From: Polymorphobacter megasporae
GTDB lineage: Bacteria; Pseudomonadota; Alphaproteobacteria; Sphingomonadales; Sphingomonadaceae
Direction of reading: 5' to 3'
Length of the DNA stretch: 64,000 nt
Assembly: GCF_018982885.2 (NCBI RefSeq)
Contig: NZ_CP081849.1
Coordinates: forward strand, 186,001-250,000
Shown here: positions 9,653 to 18,993 of the stretch, piece by piece
How the letters are laid out: the number at the start of each line of letters is the position of its first letter
Position numbering within the stretch: position 1 is the stretch's first letter
The notes under the pieces: generated by a model
Told to the model about the DNA's origin: nothing
What the model saw: only the letters and a program-made list of their open reading frames with translations
The model's database searches: none
Program-made: the position numbers and the translations under genes

Positions 9653-10798
9653 ATGAGATTTCAGGCCGGAACACTACTGGGCCAATCGATTGAGCCTCAC
9701 CGCGGTGCCTGCCCGATCGCGAGTACAGGAACCTTGAACCCAAATTTACTAAAGTCGGCGAAGGTCTGCTTATTAATAGCCGCGTTAGCGCTTTCAACTA
9801 CAACACGTGCTGCGATACTATCCGTAACGAAGTCAACCATTGGGCAAGTCTTTGATCGTGCCGAGAGTGGCGACACTCTAAGGCTGATTGGCGACTTTGA
9901 TCGAATAGAACTCAAAGGCCGGAACTTCGCTCCCGCGTTGGTGATCGACGGCGATAAGGCCACTTTCCAAGACACTCTATTAATTCGGGACGTGCAGGGA
10001 TTAATTCTGCATGGGGGCTTATTTCGATCCAATTCAGGGAGCACCGCCCTTGGTCGATGGATCTCCGTATATGGGGGCTCACGGATTTTAATAGACCAAG
10101 TTCGAATTGAGGGTGCAGGAACTGGTCGCGGTATTTTATTCACATCGACCAAGAATGCCTCGGTTATAAATAGCTTGTTCGTCCACCTCTCGGCTGGTGT
10201 CGGCTTTATTGACGTCGATGAGGGATATATTTATAATAATATATCAAGTCGATCGACAAGTGACGGTTTTAATGTAGTAGCAAGTCACCACGTAAAAGTA
10301 AGCTCAAACACATGCGCCGATACAAACCGTTCGGAGGGAGCGCACCCGGATTGTGTTCAGATGTGGAGCCTCACTGGTCATGTTCCTCTTTCGGATATTG
10401 AGATAAGCAATAATCTAGCGTCCGGTGGAACACAAGGGTTTACATTGTTTAATCCTAAAGACGGCGGTGCAGATCGAGTTAGTATTATTGGTAATAGAAT
10501 AGACACAACCTTTCCACAGGGCATTGCTTGTTATAACTGTAGAGATAGTGAGATCAGTGGAAATCATCTTTCAACGATGTCGGGAGCAAAAAACTCCACG
10601 ACAATACACGTGTTTGGTGGTGAAAATAACCGAGTAGCACATAATATTATGAATGAGCCTAGTGGAAAGAACTATGAGGGGGTCGGAGCTAATCCCGTTT
10701 GGAGCCTGGGATTACTTGTGGATGGGACCTTCGGCTTTAATAAGGACGAGGTCGCACGAGTGCGTGAATTGATCTCAAAAAAGCTGACTTCGTTTTAA
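9653..10798 (+). CDS. Secreted right-handed parallel beta-helix protein
   Basis: About 381 residues in the chosen frame. A hydrophobic export signal (KVCLLIAALALSTTTRAA) is followed by repeated short Asn/Ser/Gly-rich strands (VSIIGNRIDTTFPQGIACYN, DSEISGNHLSTMSG, NNRVAHNIMNEPS) typical of pectate-lyase-like beta-helix folds. Such proteins in exopolysaccharide clusters are often lyases, epimerases or glycan-binding proteins, but no catalytic set could be assigned. The start is uncertain: ATG 9653 has GGAGG only 4 nt upstream; a TTG near 9734 would place the signal peptide at the very N-terminus; a frame from 9569 is longer still. An acetyltransferase follows 50 bp downstream. Confidence 0.75.
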   Translation: MRFQAGTLLGQSIEPHRGACPIASTGTLNPNLLKSAKVCLLIAALALSTTTRAAILSVTKSTIGQVFDRAESGDTLRLIGDFDRIELKGRNFAPALVIDGDKATFQDTLLIRDVQGLILHGGLFRSNSGSTALGRWISVYGGSRILIDQVRIEGAGTGRGILFTSTKNASVINSLFVHLSAGVGFIDVDEGYIYNNISSRSTSDGFNVVASHHVKVSSNTCADTNRSEGAHPDCVQMWSLTGHVPLSDIEISNNLASGGTQGFTLFNPKDGGADRVSIIGNRIDTTFPQGIACYNCRDSEISGNHLSTMSGAKNSTTIHVFGGENNRVAHNIMNEPSGKNYEGVGANPVWSLGLLVDGTFGFNKDEVARVRELISKKLTSF

Positions 10799-10848
10799 TC
10801 CGAAAGATAGGACTGAAGCGTGGACTCAAACGTAGTAAAGGGCGCCGA

Positions 10849-11472
10849 ATGGGAATAGTCGGTTCTATCATTGAAAAGGCTCGCTTACGCATTCTTCTTC
10901 GTAACGAGTATGAGAGTCTGAGCTTGAGGCGGTGGTTTTCCAATAGCTTCGATGTTGATGTCGGCCTCTATAGCTATGGATGCTTCGATAGGTGGCGCGT
11001 ACCACCGAGGACGCGTATTGGTCGCTATTCCTCGTTTGCTAAGTCGGCGCGAGTACTGGATGCCAATCATCCAGTTGAAGCGCTTTCCACTCATCCGTTT
11101 CTTTACGAAAAGCGCTTTGGCTTGGTTTCGTCAGAACTTCCAGCACCACAGCTAATGATAATTCAAGATGATGTCTGGCTTAGTCACAACGTTACCGTCA
11201 CTCCATCATGTAAATTTATAGGCCGTGGTGCAATAATTGGTGCCGGAGCCGTGGTGACTAGTCGTGTCGAGCCGTACACTATTGTTGCAGGAACACCAGC
11301 AAAGATAATTCGTTACCGATTTGACCAAAAGACTATTGATGCGATTGAGGAAACAAAATGGTGGGAGCTTACGAAGGAGGAGCTTAGTGATCTGGTAAAA
11401 ACTTCACCCTTAGCGGTCTTCCATCCAACTGTTTCTTCCCTTGCAAGATTATTAAGTTCCGGAATGGGATAG
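10849..11472 (+). CDS. Hexapeptide-repeat acetyltransferase (xenobiotic/CatB-like type)
   Basis: A 207-residue left-handed beta-helix acyltransferase that would move an acetyl group from acetyl-CoA to a sugar hydroxyl. The core has the XAT-type signature NHPVEALSTHPF (~65-76), DDVWLSHNVTV (~105) and hexapeptide runs GRGAIIGAGAVV and YTIVAGTPAKIIRYRF. The histidine of WLSHN fits the usual catalytic position. AAGGG lies 6 nt before the ATG. It sits between the beta-helix protein and an acyltransferase-3, which points to O-acetylation of the glycan. Confidence 0.87.
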   Translation: MGIVGSIIEKARLRILLRNEYESLSLRRWFSNSFDVDVGLYSYGCFDRWRVPPRTRIGRYSSFAKSARVLDANHPVEALSTHPFLYEKRFGLVSSELPAPQLMIIQDDVWLSHNVTVTPSCKFIGRGAIIGAGAVVTSRVEPYTIVAGTPAKIIRYRFDQKTIDAIEETKWWELTKEELSDLVKTSPLAVFHPTVSSLARLLSSGMG

Positions 11473-11538
11473 TTAAGGAGTGTGAACGGACGACCTTGAG
11501 AATAAAGAGACATACTGTATGATTTATAAGATAGAAAA

Positions 11539-12579
11539 ATGAGGATACAGTCACTATCAGGAAGATATCTTGTTAATAATGATCTACGTTTAGACGGTAA
11601 CTTGTTTACCATTCTTCGATTTGTCTTGGCCTCTGCTGTGATATTCTCGCATGGATTTGTCTTAACGGGTCAGGCTAACAACGACCCAACAAGGACTATC
11701 TTTTCGTATCCATTTAGTACATTTGCGGTGATACTCTTTTTTGCGTTAAGCGGCCTACTTGTTACTGGAGGACTAGTCCGAAAGGGAATTACGGTATTCA
11801 TCAAAGCAAGAGCATTTAGGCTATTGCCGGGACTACTTGTTATGCTTTTGACGACAGTTGCTCTCGGTTTTGGATTCAGCTCCGATGATCTCGGACATTA
11901 CCTACGCGAACCATCGATCTATAAGTATTTATTTCGGAATGCCTTATTAATTGGCAAGTATTACTCAGTGGAATCGGTTTTTAACGATGTTACACTCAAG
12001 AATGTTGTGAATGGGTCCTTGTGGACAATTCGTAGAGAAGTCTTATGTTACGGGCTGCTCGCTGTTCTTCGAGCCACAGGGCTTTTGCAAAATAGGACGG
12101 CACTGTTGATTGTGTTGGTTGTAGGCATTATCGTCGATTGCTCAATCCCTATAGAGGTCGCTGAATCCTATGGGCCATTACGTCACCTTATCCTCGCTTT
12201 TTTTACGGGCGTTATAGCTTATTTATATAGAGAGAAAATATATCTCTCCTGGCCTCTTGCGGCCCTGTTTGTCGTAGTTGCACTAGCTACTAAACGAGGA
12301 GAACTCGGGACGCAGCTTGTAGCCTTTTCATTTATATATCTTATGCTCGTTACCTCGATCCTTGTTCCAGATGCAATAAAGAAAGTAAGTTCGCGTTTGC
12401 CCGATTACAGCTATGGTTTGTATATCTATGGATTCCCGGCTCAGCAGGCTATTATTCAATCTGGCTTAGGGGTGTCCCCATATCCGAATATGTTTTTCTC
12501 GATTGCTATTTCGCTGATGTTCGCTGCTATCTCTTGGCACTTGGTTGAACATCCTGCTCTTAGATGGGCTCGACGTTGA
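11539..12579 (+). CDS. Acyltransferase-3 family membrane protein (OafA/ExoZ-like)
   Basis: A 346-residue protein with about 10 membrane segments. The first segment carries the family's R..H signature (LRFVLASAVIFSHGFVL), followed by FFALSGLLVTGGLVRK. The C-terminus ends SYGLYIYGFPAQQAI...WHLVEHPALRWARR, as usual for this family. It would O-acylate a glycan at the inner membrane. A close functional relative is at 13881-14933. AT-rich codon use groups it with the genes from 6.3 kb on. Confidence 0.87.
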   Translation: MRIQSLSGRYLVNNDLRLDGNLFTILRFVLASAVIFSHGFVLTGQANNDPTRTIFSYPFSTFAVILFFALSGLLVTGGLVRKGITVFIKARAFRLLPGLLVMLLTTVALGFGFSSDDLGHYLREPSIYKYLFRNALLIGKYYSVESVFNDVTLKNVVNGSLWTIRREVLCYGLLAVLRATGLLQNRTALLIVLVVGIIVDCSIPIEVAESYGPLRHLILAFFTGVIAYLYREKIYLSWPLAALFVVVALATKRGELGTQLVAFSFIYLMLVTSILVPDAIKKVSSRLPDYSYGLYIYGFPAQQAIIQSGLGVSPYPNMFFSIAISLMFAAISWHLVEHPALRWARR

Positions 12580-13102
12580 TCAGAATGATAAAAAACGCCG
12601 ACCGCGACAAAATTGTACATCTCATGAAGCGTTGACTGAGTGGCTTGGTGATTGCGGACACTGGGTGGTTGCCAGTCTTGATGAGTGGCAGCTCGAAGCA
12701 GAGCTGCCTGAGGCCGTCTGCGTGCGCATTGATTTTGTTAGCGAGGGCTAGCGGTCCGCGTATCGTCGTATGATACCTGTGTGACTAAGGCATAACGCCC
12801 TATCTTTGAGACGACTGGCGCCACCTACCAGGCGAAGGCCTAGCCCAGCCATACGCAATCGGTAACGAGGGTAGCGGAAGGTGACATTGGCTTAGCAGAA
12901 GATCGATAGATCCTACCGTATTTCGTGGCAAATATAGTAATGGTCAACGGGGGGCGAGCTAAACCCCCGTTGGCAGCCCGCCGGATGCCGTTTTATAGGG
13001 CACCGCCTCGCATGGATGGCGACCTAGGCGCGGGCAAATTGTAGATAACCCTCGGATTGGCCTAAGCGCGTTCGAAGATGGGCCAACCTACCGAGCGCAC
13101 GA
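12580..13102. other. Gene-poor gap with a perfect 9-bp hairpin
   Basis: No recognised gene. The frame running out of the acyltransferase (to 12751) ends ALTEWLGDCGHWVVASLDEW..., protein-like but unassigned, perhaps the 3' end of a lost gene. An inverted repeat CAACGGGGG/CCCCCGTTG occupies 12945-12953 and 12964-12972 with a 10-nt loop. It has no T-run, so it is not a standard terminator. Confidence 0.4.
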
Positions 13103-13432
13103 TTATGATTTTCGACCTTTGAACACGAGCAATGCAATTGTCGCGGCAATCACTAGATCGAGCATACCAGACTTAACCAAAGACCCCGCCAGACGGATTG
13201 GCCAGGGGGACGCCTCGTGAAAATTCAAATCTCCCCCATAGTAATTTGCAGCGAACAACACCGCGACTAGGATGAAGACGACGCTCAGGCGCATAAATAG
13301 CGACAAGCGCACTTCTAAAATAGACCGTCTATGAAATGATACATTCTCACCGACCGGAGATTGAACAGAACGCAGATGCCTATTCTGCATAAATGTTTTC
13401 GTCAATGACGTTCGGCGAGACCGCCTACTCAA
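13103..13432 (-). CDS. Small two-pass membrane protein, unknown
   Basis: A 109-residue frame with two hydrophobic segments (MRLSVVFILVAVLFAANYYG and LDLVIAATIALLVF) in its C-terminal 63 residues. The N-terminal part is Arg/Ser-rich and may not be translated: the frame opens with TTG, and no ribosome-binding site is clear for the TTG, the ATG at 13390 or the ATG at 13294. No family recognised. Confidence 0.4.
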   Translation of the reverse strand: MSRRSRRTSLTKTFMQNRHLRSVQSPVGENVSFHRRSILEVRLSLFMRLSVVFILVAVLFAANYYGGDLNFHEASPWPIRLAGSLVKSGMLDLVIAATIALLVFKGRKS

Positions 13433-13796
13433 AAGGCCATAGTCGGGGATTTCTCACATCAGCTGCGAGCAGCGAGAATTCGTCACTAACGCCCGTCCTC
13501 GCAGTCGATCTAGAATTATCAGACAGCCGTCGGCAAAATATGCCAGCGCCGACTGATCTGGCCCCCGTCCATTTTGATCAGTTCAGGCGGACGCAGGCGA
13601 GTAGAGACTACCACCGATCGCCTGGCATAAAATTCAGCTCTCATGATTACCCGTCAGCGGTAAGCATCGAAAACCGATCACATCCTGCGCCATGCTCGAT
13701 ATGCCGAAAAGCAATGATCCTCGTCGATCCACTCTTCCTGAGGCTGACAAGACCGGTAATTTGCTGCGGTGCAACGGGAGGGGTAGAAACTAATGA
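13433..13796. other. Intergenic stretch, nothing recognised
   Basis: A forward frame covers 13393-13821 but lacks domain features, a start signal or protein-like composition. Presumably it holds the promoter for the following acyltransferase. Confidence 0.4.
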
Positions 13797-13880
13797 ATGC
13801 CGGGTCTATCGGTACGTATGATAGGATTAAATCCATCGGCCGGATATCGGCTTTTCACCGGCAAATCGGTGGCGGAAGTC

Positions 13881-14933
13881 ATGGATCGTCATCGTGGCTC
13901 CGGCCCGGGGTTCGACCTGTGGCGTATCTCGCTATCGCTTTTGGTAATCCTGCTGCACTCGTTCCACGTGAGCTATGAGCATCCGCCTCATATCGCTACA
14001 GGTCCGTTCGGACCAGTCTTTGCTGCCGTGCTGCCCATATTCTTCTCTCTGAGCGGCTTTTTAGTGACTGGCAGCGCCCTTCGCACCCGGTCGATACGCG
14101 TATTCCTTAGCTTCAGAGCGCTTCGGATCATTCCAGCGCTCGTGACCGAAGTGACGCTAGCGGCGCTCATTATAGGTCCGTTGCTCACCACACTGCCGCT
14201 CATAGCCTACTTCAATGATCCCCGGACACACGTATATTTCGGCAATATCATCGGCTGGATTCACTTCGCGCTTCCTGGCGTGTTCGAGCACAATCCACGA
14301 CCTGGAGTGGTCAATCAGAACCTTTGGACGCTTCACCCTGAATTGATTTGCTACGCCGCGATGGCGCTCTTGATGGCGACCAGCCTCGCATATAGGCGCA
14401 CTTTCTTGACGATCCTCTGGGCTATCGGCACTGTCGCGGCGGCAGCGATCAACATCCGTACCGATGCATGGGAGCTTCACGGAACCTACCCTGGACCCGT
14501 GCTTGTCTACTACTTTCTCACCGGCATCGTCGCCTATCACTGGCGCCACCTAATTCCGGTCAACCGCTGGCTGTTCGTCGTCGCGGTAGCGGTGGCTTAC
14601 CTGCTGCTTAAGCTGCCCAACACTACCTTCTTTGCTGAGCCGTTCCTCGTCTATATCATGATATTCGTCGGTATGCAGAAAATGCCGAGCATCGGCTTCC
14701 TGCAGCGCGGGGACTATAGCTACGGCATGTACCTTTATGCCTATCCAATCCAGCAGACCCTCGTTCTGCTGTTTCCCGCGACACGCGAGTGGTACTACAA
14801 CTTCGTTCTTGCAACCGTAGCCTCGCTCGGAGTCGCGATGATCTCGTGGCACCTCATCGAAAAGCCGGCGCTCAGCCTCAAGCGGTTCGTTAGGGGGCGG
14901 CCGAAGCCGATTATTTCGACCACCGAGCCGTGA
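13881..14933 (+). CDS. Acyltransferase-3 family membrane protein
   Basis: About 350 residues with 9-10 membrane segments. The first segment has the R..H motif (FDLWRISLSLLVILLHSF) followed by FFSLSGFLVTGSALR. The end is DYSYGMYLYAYPIQQTLV...WHLIEKPALSLKRFV. It would acylate a surface glycan. The start at 13881 (MDRHRG) places the first helix as usual; an ATG-like start at 13797 adds 28 residues. The last 23 bp overlap the convergent glycosyltransferase gene. GC content is higher than in the other acyltransferase, so the two are not recent duplicates. Confidence 0.85.
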   Translation: MDRHRGSGPGFDLWRISLSLLVILLHSFHVSYEHPPHIATGPFGPVFAAVLPIFFSLSGFLVTGSALRTRSIRVFLSFRALRIIPALVTEVTLAALIIGPLLTTLPLIAYFNDPRTHVYFGNIIGWIHFALPGVFEHNPRPGVVNQNLWTLHPELICYAAMALLMATSLAYRRTFLTILWAIGTVAAAAINIRTDAWELHGTYPGPVLVYYFLTGIVAYHWRHLIPVNRWLFVVAVAVAYLLLKLPNTTFFAEPFLVYIMIFVGMQKMPSIGFLQRGDYSYGMYLYAYPIQQTLVLLFPATREWYYNFVLATVASLGVAMISWHLIEKPALSLKRFVRGRPKPIISTTEP

Positions 14934-16236
14934 CCGCAACGCCGAGCCTGCTACCGTAACGGACTAGGACGTCGGTCGAGAAGAACACCAGCAGGGCAAA
15001 TACGAGATAGCGGTAGCGTAGTGTCGGCTGAACCAGCATGAACGGCAGAAGCGTTACCCCGACTAGACTGGCAGCATAGCAGTAACGGAAGTCGAGCCGG
15101 ACGATCGCGTTGACGATCCCAATCACGCCGAGGCCGGAGATGAGCCAGTTAAGAGCCTGCTTCGTGCTATTGCCGCTGCCCGTATTGGAGAACATCGTCC
15201 AATACCAGCGCGGCGGAAACAGCGTTTGAACAAAGTGGCGGACCGCAAGCCGGAACGTCTCGGCGGGGTGAGCAGCCATCCACGAGGACGTCGCCGCGCC
15301 AAGTTGCTTGGCATAGAGGACTTCCCCGCCAGCGCGCTCCATTGCTTCATAGCCTCCGCCATCCTCATAGGGATGAATCGCCTGGTGCCGGGCAAAATAC
15401 GCCTGCCGTTGGTCGCTGGTCGTGACAGCCTCGGGATAGAAGGCCAATGCCATCTCAAGCCCAAAGTTACTTCGCAGTATGATTGGGCTGCCCATCTGGC
15501 AGAAGTTGCGGATTGTCCAAGGGGCGAACACGGCGATGGCGGCAATTAGGGCAGCTGCCACGGTTCCCACCCATCGCCGTGGTGAGATGTTGCGAAACAT
15601 GAACATAGCTGCGCAGACGATCCCAGCTAAGCCAAAGTTGGGCTGGATGAAGAACAAGAGGGCGAGTGCGATGGCCAGTCCGACAATCCTGGGCCAGTCC
15701 GCCGGCCTGCCATCCGCCGTGACGAGTAGAAAAAGAAAGATCGACGCTGCTGCGACCGCAAGACCTCCATCCCAAACCCGGAACCAGCTGACCTCGAGCG
15801 CAAAGTTTAGTGGCACGACGCAGATGAAGGCGATCGCAACGACCCTTGCTAGCGGTGGCGAACCCATGGCCCTGAAGCTTAGGTCGAAGAACCAAATCGA
15901 TATTCCGATTAGCAGCAAAGACCATAAGGTGAGCACGTCATCCGCGATCCTCGTCTGGAAACCGAGAATTCTGTAGACTCCACCGGCTATCAGGGGCGGA
16001 ATCGGCATAACGTGGGCAGTTGGCCCCTGCCCTTGACGGAAGGCATCGCCGATCACTCCATGCTCGGCGACGTCTCGCGCGACATTCAGCGCCTCGCCTA
16101 TACTCAGTGTGGGCGATATGCTGTAGCGCAGCCATGCCAACCGTAGGACCAATCCCAGTATGAGGAGGGCTCCAACTATCCAGCGCGACTCCAAAAAGCG
16201 GTTGACGCTACCTTCAACACGCGACTGCACTATCAT
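14911..16236 (-). CDS. GT-C-like membrane glycosyltransferase
   Basis: A 441-residue polytopic protein with about 10 membrane segments. The first periplasmic loop after helix 1 carries acidic residues (SIGEALNVARDVAEHG), the position of the catalytic aspartate/glutamate in GT-C enzymes that use polyprenyl-phosphate sugars. It resembles the dolichyl-phosphate-mannose mannosyltransferase-like (PMT/ArnT) proteins of exopolysaccharide loci. A remnant of a GT2 of the kind that often makes polyprenyl-phosphate sugars lies just upstream on the other strand. Substrate unknown. Confidence 0.72.
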   Translation of the reverse strand: MIVQSRVEGSVNRFLESRWIVGALLILGLVLRLAWLRYSISPTLSIGEALNVARDVAEHGVIGDAFRQGQGPTAHVMPIPPLIAGGVYRILGFQTRIADDVLTLWSLLLIGISIWFFDLSFRAMGSPPLARVVAIAFICVVPLNFALEVSWFRVWDGGLAVAAASIFLFLLVTADGRPADWPRIVGLAIALALLFFIQPNFGLAGIVCAAMFMFRNISPRRWVGTVAAALIAAIAVFAPWTIRNFCQMGSPIILRSNFGLEMALAFYPEAVTTSDQRQAYFARHQAIHPYEDGGGYEAMERAGGEVLYAKQLGAATSSWMAAHPAETFRLAVRHFVQTLFPPRWYWTMFSNTGSGNSTKQALNWLISGLGVIGIVNAIVRLDFRYCYAASLVGVTLLPFMLVQPTLRYRYLVFALLVFFSTDVLVRYGSRLGVAVTARWSK

Positions 16237-16320
16237 CGTCGCCCTCCGAAATACCTTGGCATGGGTGGTATCAAATCGCAGATTGAATGGCTATGGGCCA
16301 CGAGGCGGCTTATCGGGAGG

Positions 16321-16557
16321 GTGACAGAGCAATGGCTCGGTCGTCCGCCGGTTTTCGCCGACATCGGCACCGACCTCTACGTCATAGTCGACGGCGACGC
16401 TACCTACCAGGCAGGGTTCCGCCGCGTCTCGTCGACATGCTCGCCTGCGATCAGCTCGACATCATCGTTGAAACCCGTGCCAGCGACATCGCCCCGCCTA
16501 CCAGTTGGGCTACGGGCTGCTGATGCGGATTTCGGCTGCCGACCGCAAATTACGATA
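16321..16557 (+). pseudogene. Remnant of a polyprenyl-phosphate GT2 glycosyltransferase
   Basis: Fragments in two or three frames read FADIGTDLYVIVDGDATYQA, then RLVDMLACDQLDIIVETRASD, then YQLGYGLLMRISAADRKLR. Together they match the donor-site region (VDGDATY, then D-V-GTR-type) of GT2 enzymes such as dolichyl-phosphate-glucose/mannose synthases. Frameshifts separate them, and the IS5-type element has inserted about 145 bp downstream. Non-functional. Confidence 0.6.
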
Positions 16558-16702
16558 GAGAGGCGGTCTCGTTCTCGAGGCAGCAGTCCTCTTGATTGCA
16601 CCTTGCCCTGTGCGTCTCGGCAGAGCTCTTTCGGGCCGAGACATCGTGGTCAGCTTCAAATGTGCAGATTTAGAATCATGCTTATCCTGCAGCGCCCCTG
16701 AG

Positions 16703-17631
16703 AGCCTGAACGAAAAGTAGTTGAGCGATACCAGTAGGTTGTGATTCACCGTCGTTGTCGAGACGATAGGAGAAGAACTTGCCTTGGACTGATACCGCTC
16801 GCCGTCAGCATATGCGCAAGGGGGGGCGCTATCCAAGCGATTTACGGGATGCGGAATGGGCGTTGATCGAGCCGCTGTTTCCGGCAGCCCGCAGCGGCGG
16901 GCGTCGTCGCACGACCTGCCTTCGGGCGGTGATGGATGCGATCATGTATATTGCGTCGAGCGGTTGCGCCTGGCGGATGCTGCCCAAATGCTTTCCGGCG
17001 ACGTCGACAGTGCGCGGCTATTTCTACAGCTGGCGGGATAGTGGGCTGCTGACGACAATCAACCACTTGCTGGTAATGGCAGCACGCGAACAGGCCGGCC
17101 GCGAGGCCTCACCCAGTGCTGGCGTTATCGACAGCCAATCGGTCAAAACAACGGAAAGCGGCGGAATTTGCGGCTATGACGCCGGCAAGAAGGTGAAGGG
17201 CCGCAAACGCCATATCATCACCGATACCTGCGGCTTTCTGGTGTTTATCCTGGTCCATGCCGCCGACATTCAGGACCGCGACGGCGCTGTCGATGTCCTC
17301 AAAGCCATCCGTTTCCGTTTCCCGTTCCTGCGCCATGTGTTTGCCGATGGTGGCTATGCCGGTGACAAACTCAAGGCCGCGCTTGAAGGCCATGGCAGCT
17401 GGACCCTCGAAATCATCAAGCGCTCCGATACCGCCAAGGGCTTTGTGCTTTTGCCCCGCCGTTGGGTTGTCGAGCGGACCTTCGCGTGGCTGGGCCGCTG
17501 CCGACGTCTCGCCAAAGACTGGGAGCGATCCATCGAAAGCGCCACGGCATGGGCAACCATCGCCAGCATCCGAATGCTCACACGCAGAATCGCAAGGCTC
17601 TCAACTCATTGATGTACTTTTGAATCGGGCT
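16703..17631 (+). mobile_element. Complete IS5/IS427-type insertion sequence
   Basis: A 929-bp element with imperfect terminal inverted repeats (left AGCCTGAACGAAAAGTA, right end complementing to AGCCCGATTCAAAAGTA). It is flanked by 5-bp direct repeats CTGAG at 16698-16702 and 17632-17636, matching the CTNAG target rule of the IS427 group. One intact transposase gene fills it. A second copy in the same direction is cut by the left window edge, so the glycan genes between them could move as a composite unit. Confidence 0.9.
16779..17612 (+). CDS. IS5-family transposase
   Basis: A 277-residue single-frame DDE transposase. The N-terminal domain starts GGRYPSDLRDAEWALIEPLFP. The catalytic residues appear as IDSQSVKTTESGG (first D), VFADGGYAGDK (second D) and [20 protein letters not shown] (E). 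The frame opens with TTG at 16779; ATG at 16812 (MRKGGRYPSD) is an equally likely start and matches usual family N-termini. It appears intact and, given the clean target duplication, recently active. Confidence 0.9.
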   Translation: MPWTDTARRQHMRKGGRYPSDLRDAEWALIEPLFPAARSGGRRRTTCLRAVMDAIMYIASSGCAWRMLPKCFPATSTVRGYFYSWRDSGLLTTINHLLVMAAREQAGREASPSAGVIDSQSVKTTESGGICGYDAGKKVKGRKRHIITDTCGFLVFILVHAADIQDRDGAVDVLKAIRFRFPFLRHVFADGGYAGDKLKAALEGHGSWTLEIIKRSDTAKGFVLLPRRWVVERTFAWLGRCRRLAKDWERSIESATAWATIASIRMLTRRIARLSTH

Positions 17632-17880
17632 CTGAGGCAACAGGACCCGAGCGTCTATCGTGGAGGGCTAAATTGATGAAGAAGGGTCTGCTGTTTCTTT
17701 CTAAGCGACCGACAGACGTCATTTCGATTACCTGAGAAGGTCGGATGCCGTTAGGCGTACGAAAGTCCGAGATGCGTGAAGCCCCGAGACTGCGCTACGA
17801 GATTTCTCGTCTAGTCGGAATCGTGGCCGTGACGAACGATTGGACCTGGCGCTGACATCGCTGCGACGAGGTCCCGCGCC

Positions 17881-18117
17881 TCAGTGCCTCGATCGGGTCT
17901 GGCTGGTGTCGGTGTAGGTGTCCTGGTTGGTGTAGCCGATGCTGTTCGTCGTCGCATCGGAAGCAGCGAAGATCGTCAGCGCGGCCGAGGCCGGCGTCGT
18001 GATCGCGAGCGCTGCAGCGAGCGCGGCAAGTGAGGCGGCGGTGGTGCGGTTCGTCAAAATTCTCCGGGAACTGATCTTTGGTGCTCTCCCGGAGAATATG
18101 AGCAAGGACCGTGCCAA
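17881..18117 (-). CDS. Possible truncated exported protein
   Basis: A 78-residue frame whose middle (LAALAAALAITTPASAALTIF) is a good signal peptide with an AxA cleavage site. Only about 32 residues follow before the stop, ending TDTSQTRSRH. The N-terminus and start of several PEP-CTERM proteins look like this, so it may be the 5' stump of one. No sorting tail is present. Confidence 0.3.
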   Translation of the reverse strand: MARSLLIFSGRAPKISSRRILTNRTTAASLAALAAALAITTPASAALTIFAASDATTNSIGYTNQDTYTDTSQTRSRH

Positions 18118-18519
18118 TACGTTACGATAACGTAACGTGTTGATTTAGGACATCGACGGCACGCATCCGCAGGACCATTTCGCCTTCGATCACGAGGACA
18201 ATCGGCGTGACTTCGGTTATTCGGGTCATATCACGTAATGAGAGTCCAGCATTCTTGCACGCAAATCTCATCGCTCTGTGTCGCATAACACCAAACTCTA
18301 GTAATGTATTCCCGCGACCCTTTGGGCGACACGCGCTGCTGGACTTGTACCTCCTTGTCGCCAATGCCGATTTTGGGTCCCGTAAAGGCTGCGCGGTAAT
18401 CCGCTCGGCCGGTGGCTGTCCGTCAGCTTCAAAGAGACATAACCCAATTCCCGACACTCACGCCATTGCTGGGTCATCCCAAATCGGATGCTCGTTCACC
18501 GACTACTGCGGGGCGCTGC

Positions 18520-18695
18520 TCAAAGCAGTCTGGCGAGCGTGACGGGTAATTCGTGGATACGCTCGACGGTTGCGATATAGCCCCTATCGGCGATCGCCGC
18601 GGAGCCGCCGGTGATGCCTATCTCGCCGACGCCGCGGTTATACATTGGCGTGTGCGGATTGGCCATATCGGTGCCGGGACCGCGCGGCGCAGGCG
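18520..18695 (-). pseudogene. C-terminal scrap of a xanthine-dehydrogenase-family molybdenum subunit
   Basis: One reverse frame reads NPHTPMYNRGVGEIGITGGS, then AAIADRGYIATVERIHELPV, then TLARLL and a stop. The RG.GEIGITG...AAIA sequence and the IHELP-type end are hallmarks of the C-terminus of molybdenum hydroxylase large subunits (YagR/XdhB type). Nothing upstream continues the gene, so it is a short relic. It is unrelated to the glycan genes around it. Confidence 0.6.
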
Positions 18696-18993
18696 ACATC
18701 CGTCAGTCTCCGGTAGAATGGCACGCCCACGCTATCGATCCCGTCGGACCCGAGGGTGTGTGCCGAACTACGTCAGGCTATGTTAGTGTTCACATTCTAT
18801 TAGCCACCAATAGTCGGTTATTCCGATGTTCCTGGTGGGCCATAATAGTCAGGTCATACGTATAGCTCTTATGACTAATCAAATGTGGCATACTGGCCTT
18901 GGCGTCCTCGCCGTACTCTGGATTGGTGAATTACTGATTCAGTCTTCGTTAACCTAACTACCGGGCCTATTCTCTGGTGTTGCGAGATGTATT
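18696..18993. other. Intergenic, one tiny hydrophobic frame
   Basis: No recognised gene. A 28-codon frame at 18871-18957 would give a single hydrophobic helix (HTGLGVLAVLWIGELLI) but has no ribosome-binding site. The AT-rich stretch before 18994 may contain the promoter for the next gene. Confidence 0.3.

Noticed and set aside
12945..12972. Hairpin CAACGGGGG/CCCCCGTTG as a transcription terminator
   Set aside because: No T-run follows and it is 365 bp beyond the nearest gene end; kept only as a noted inverted repeat.
18122..18457. 111-residue reverse frame as a gene
   Set aside because: No start signal, motif or recognisable family; neighbouring DNA is decayed.
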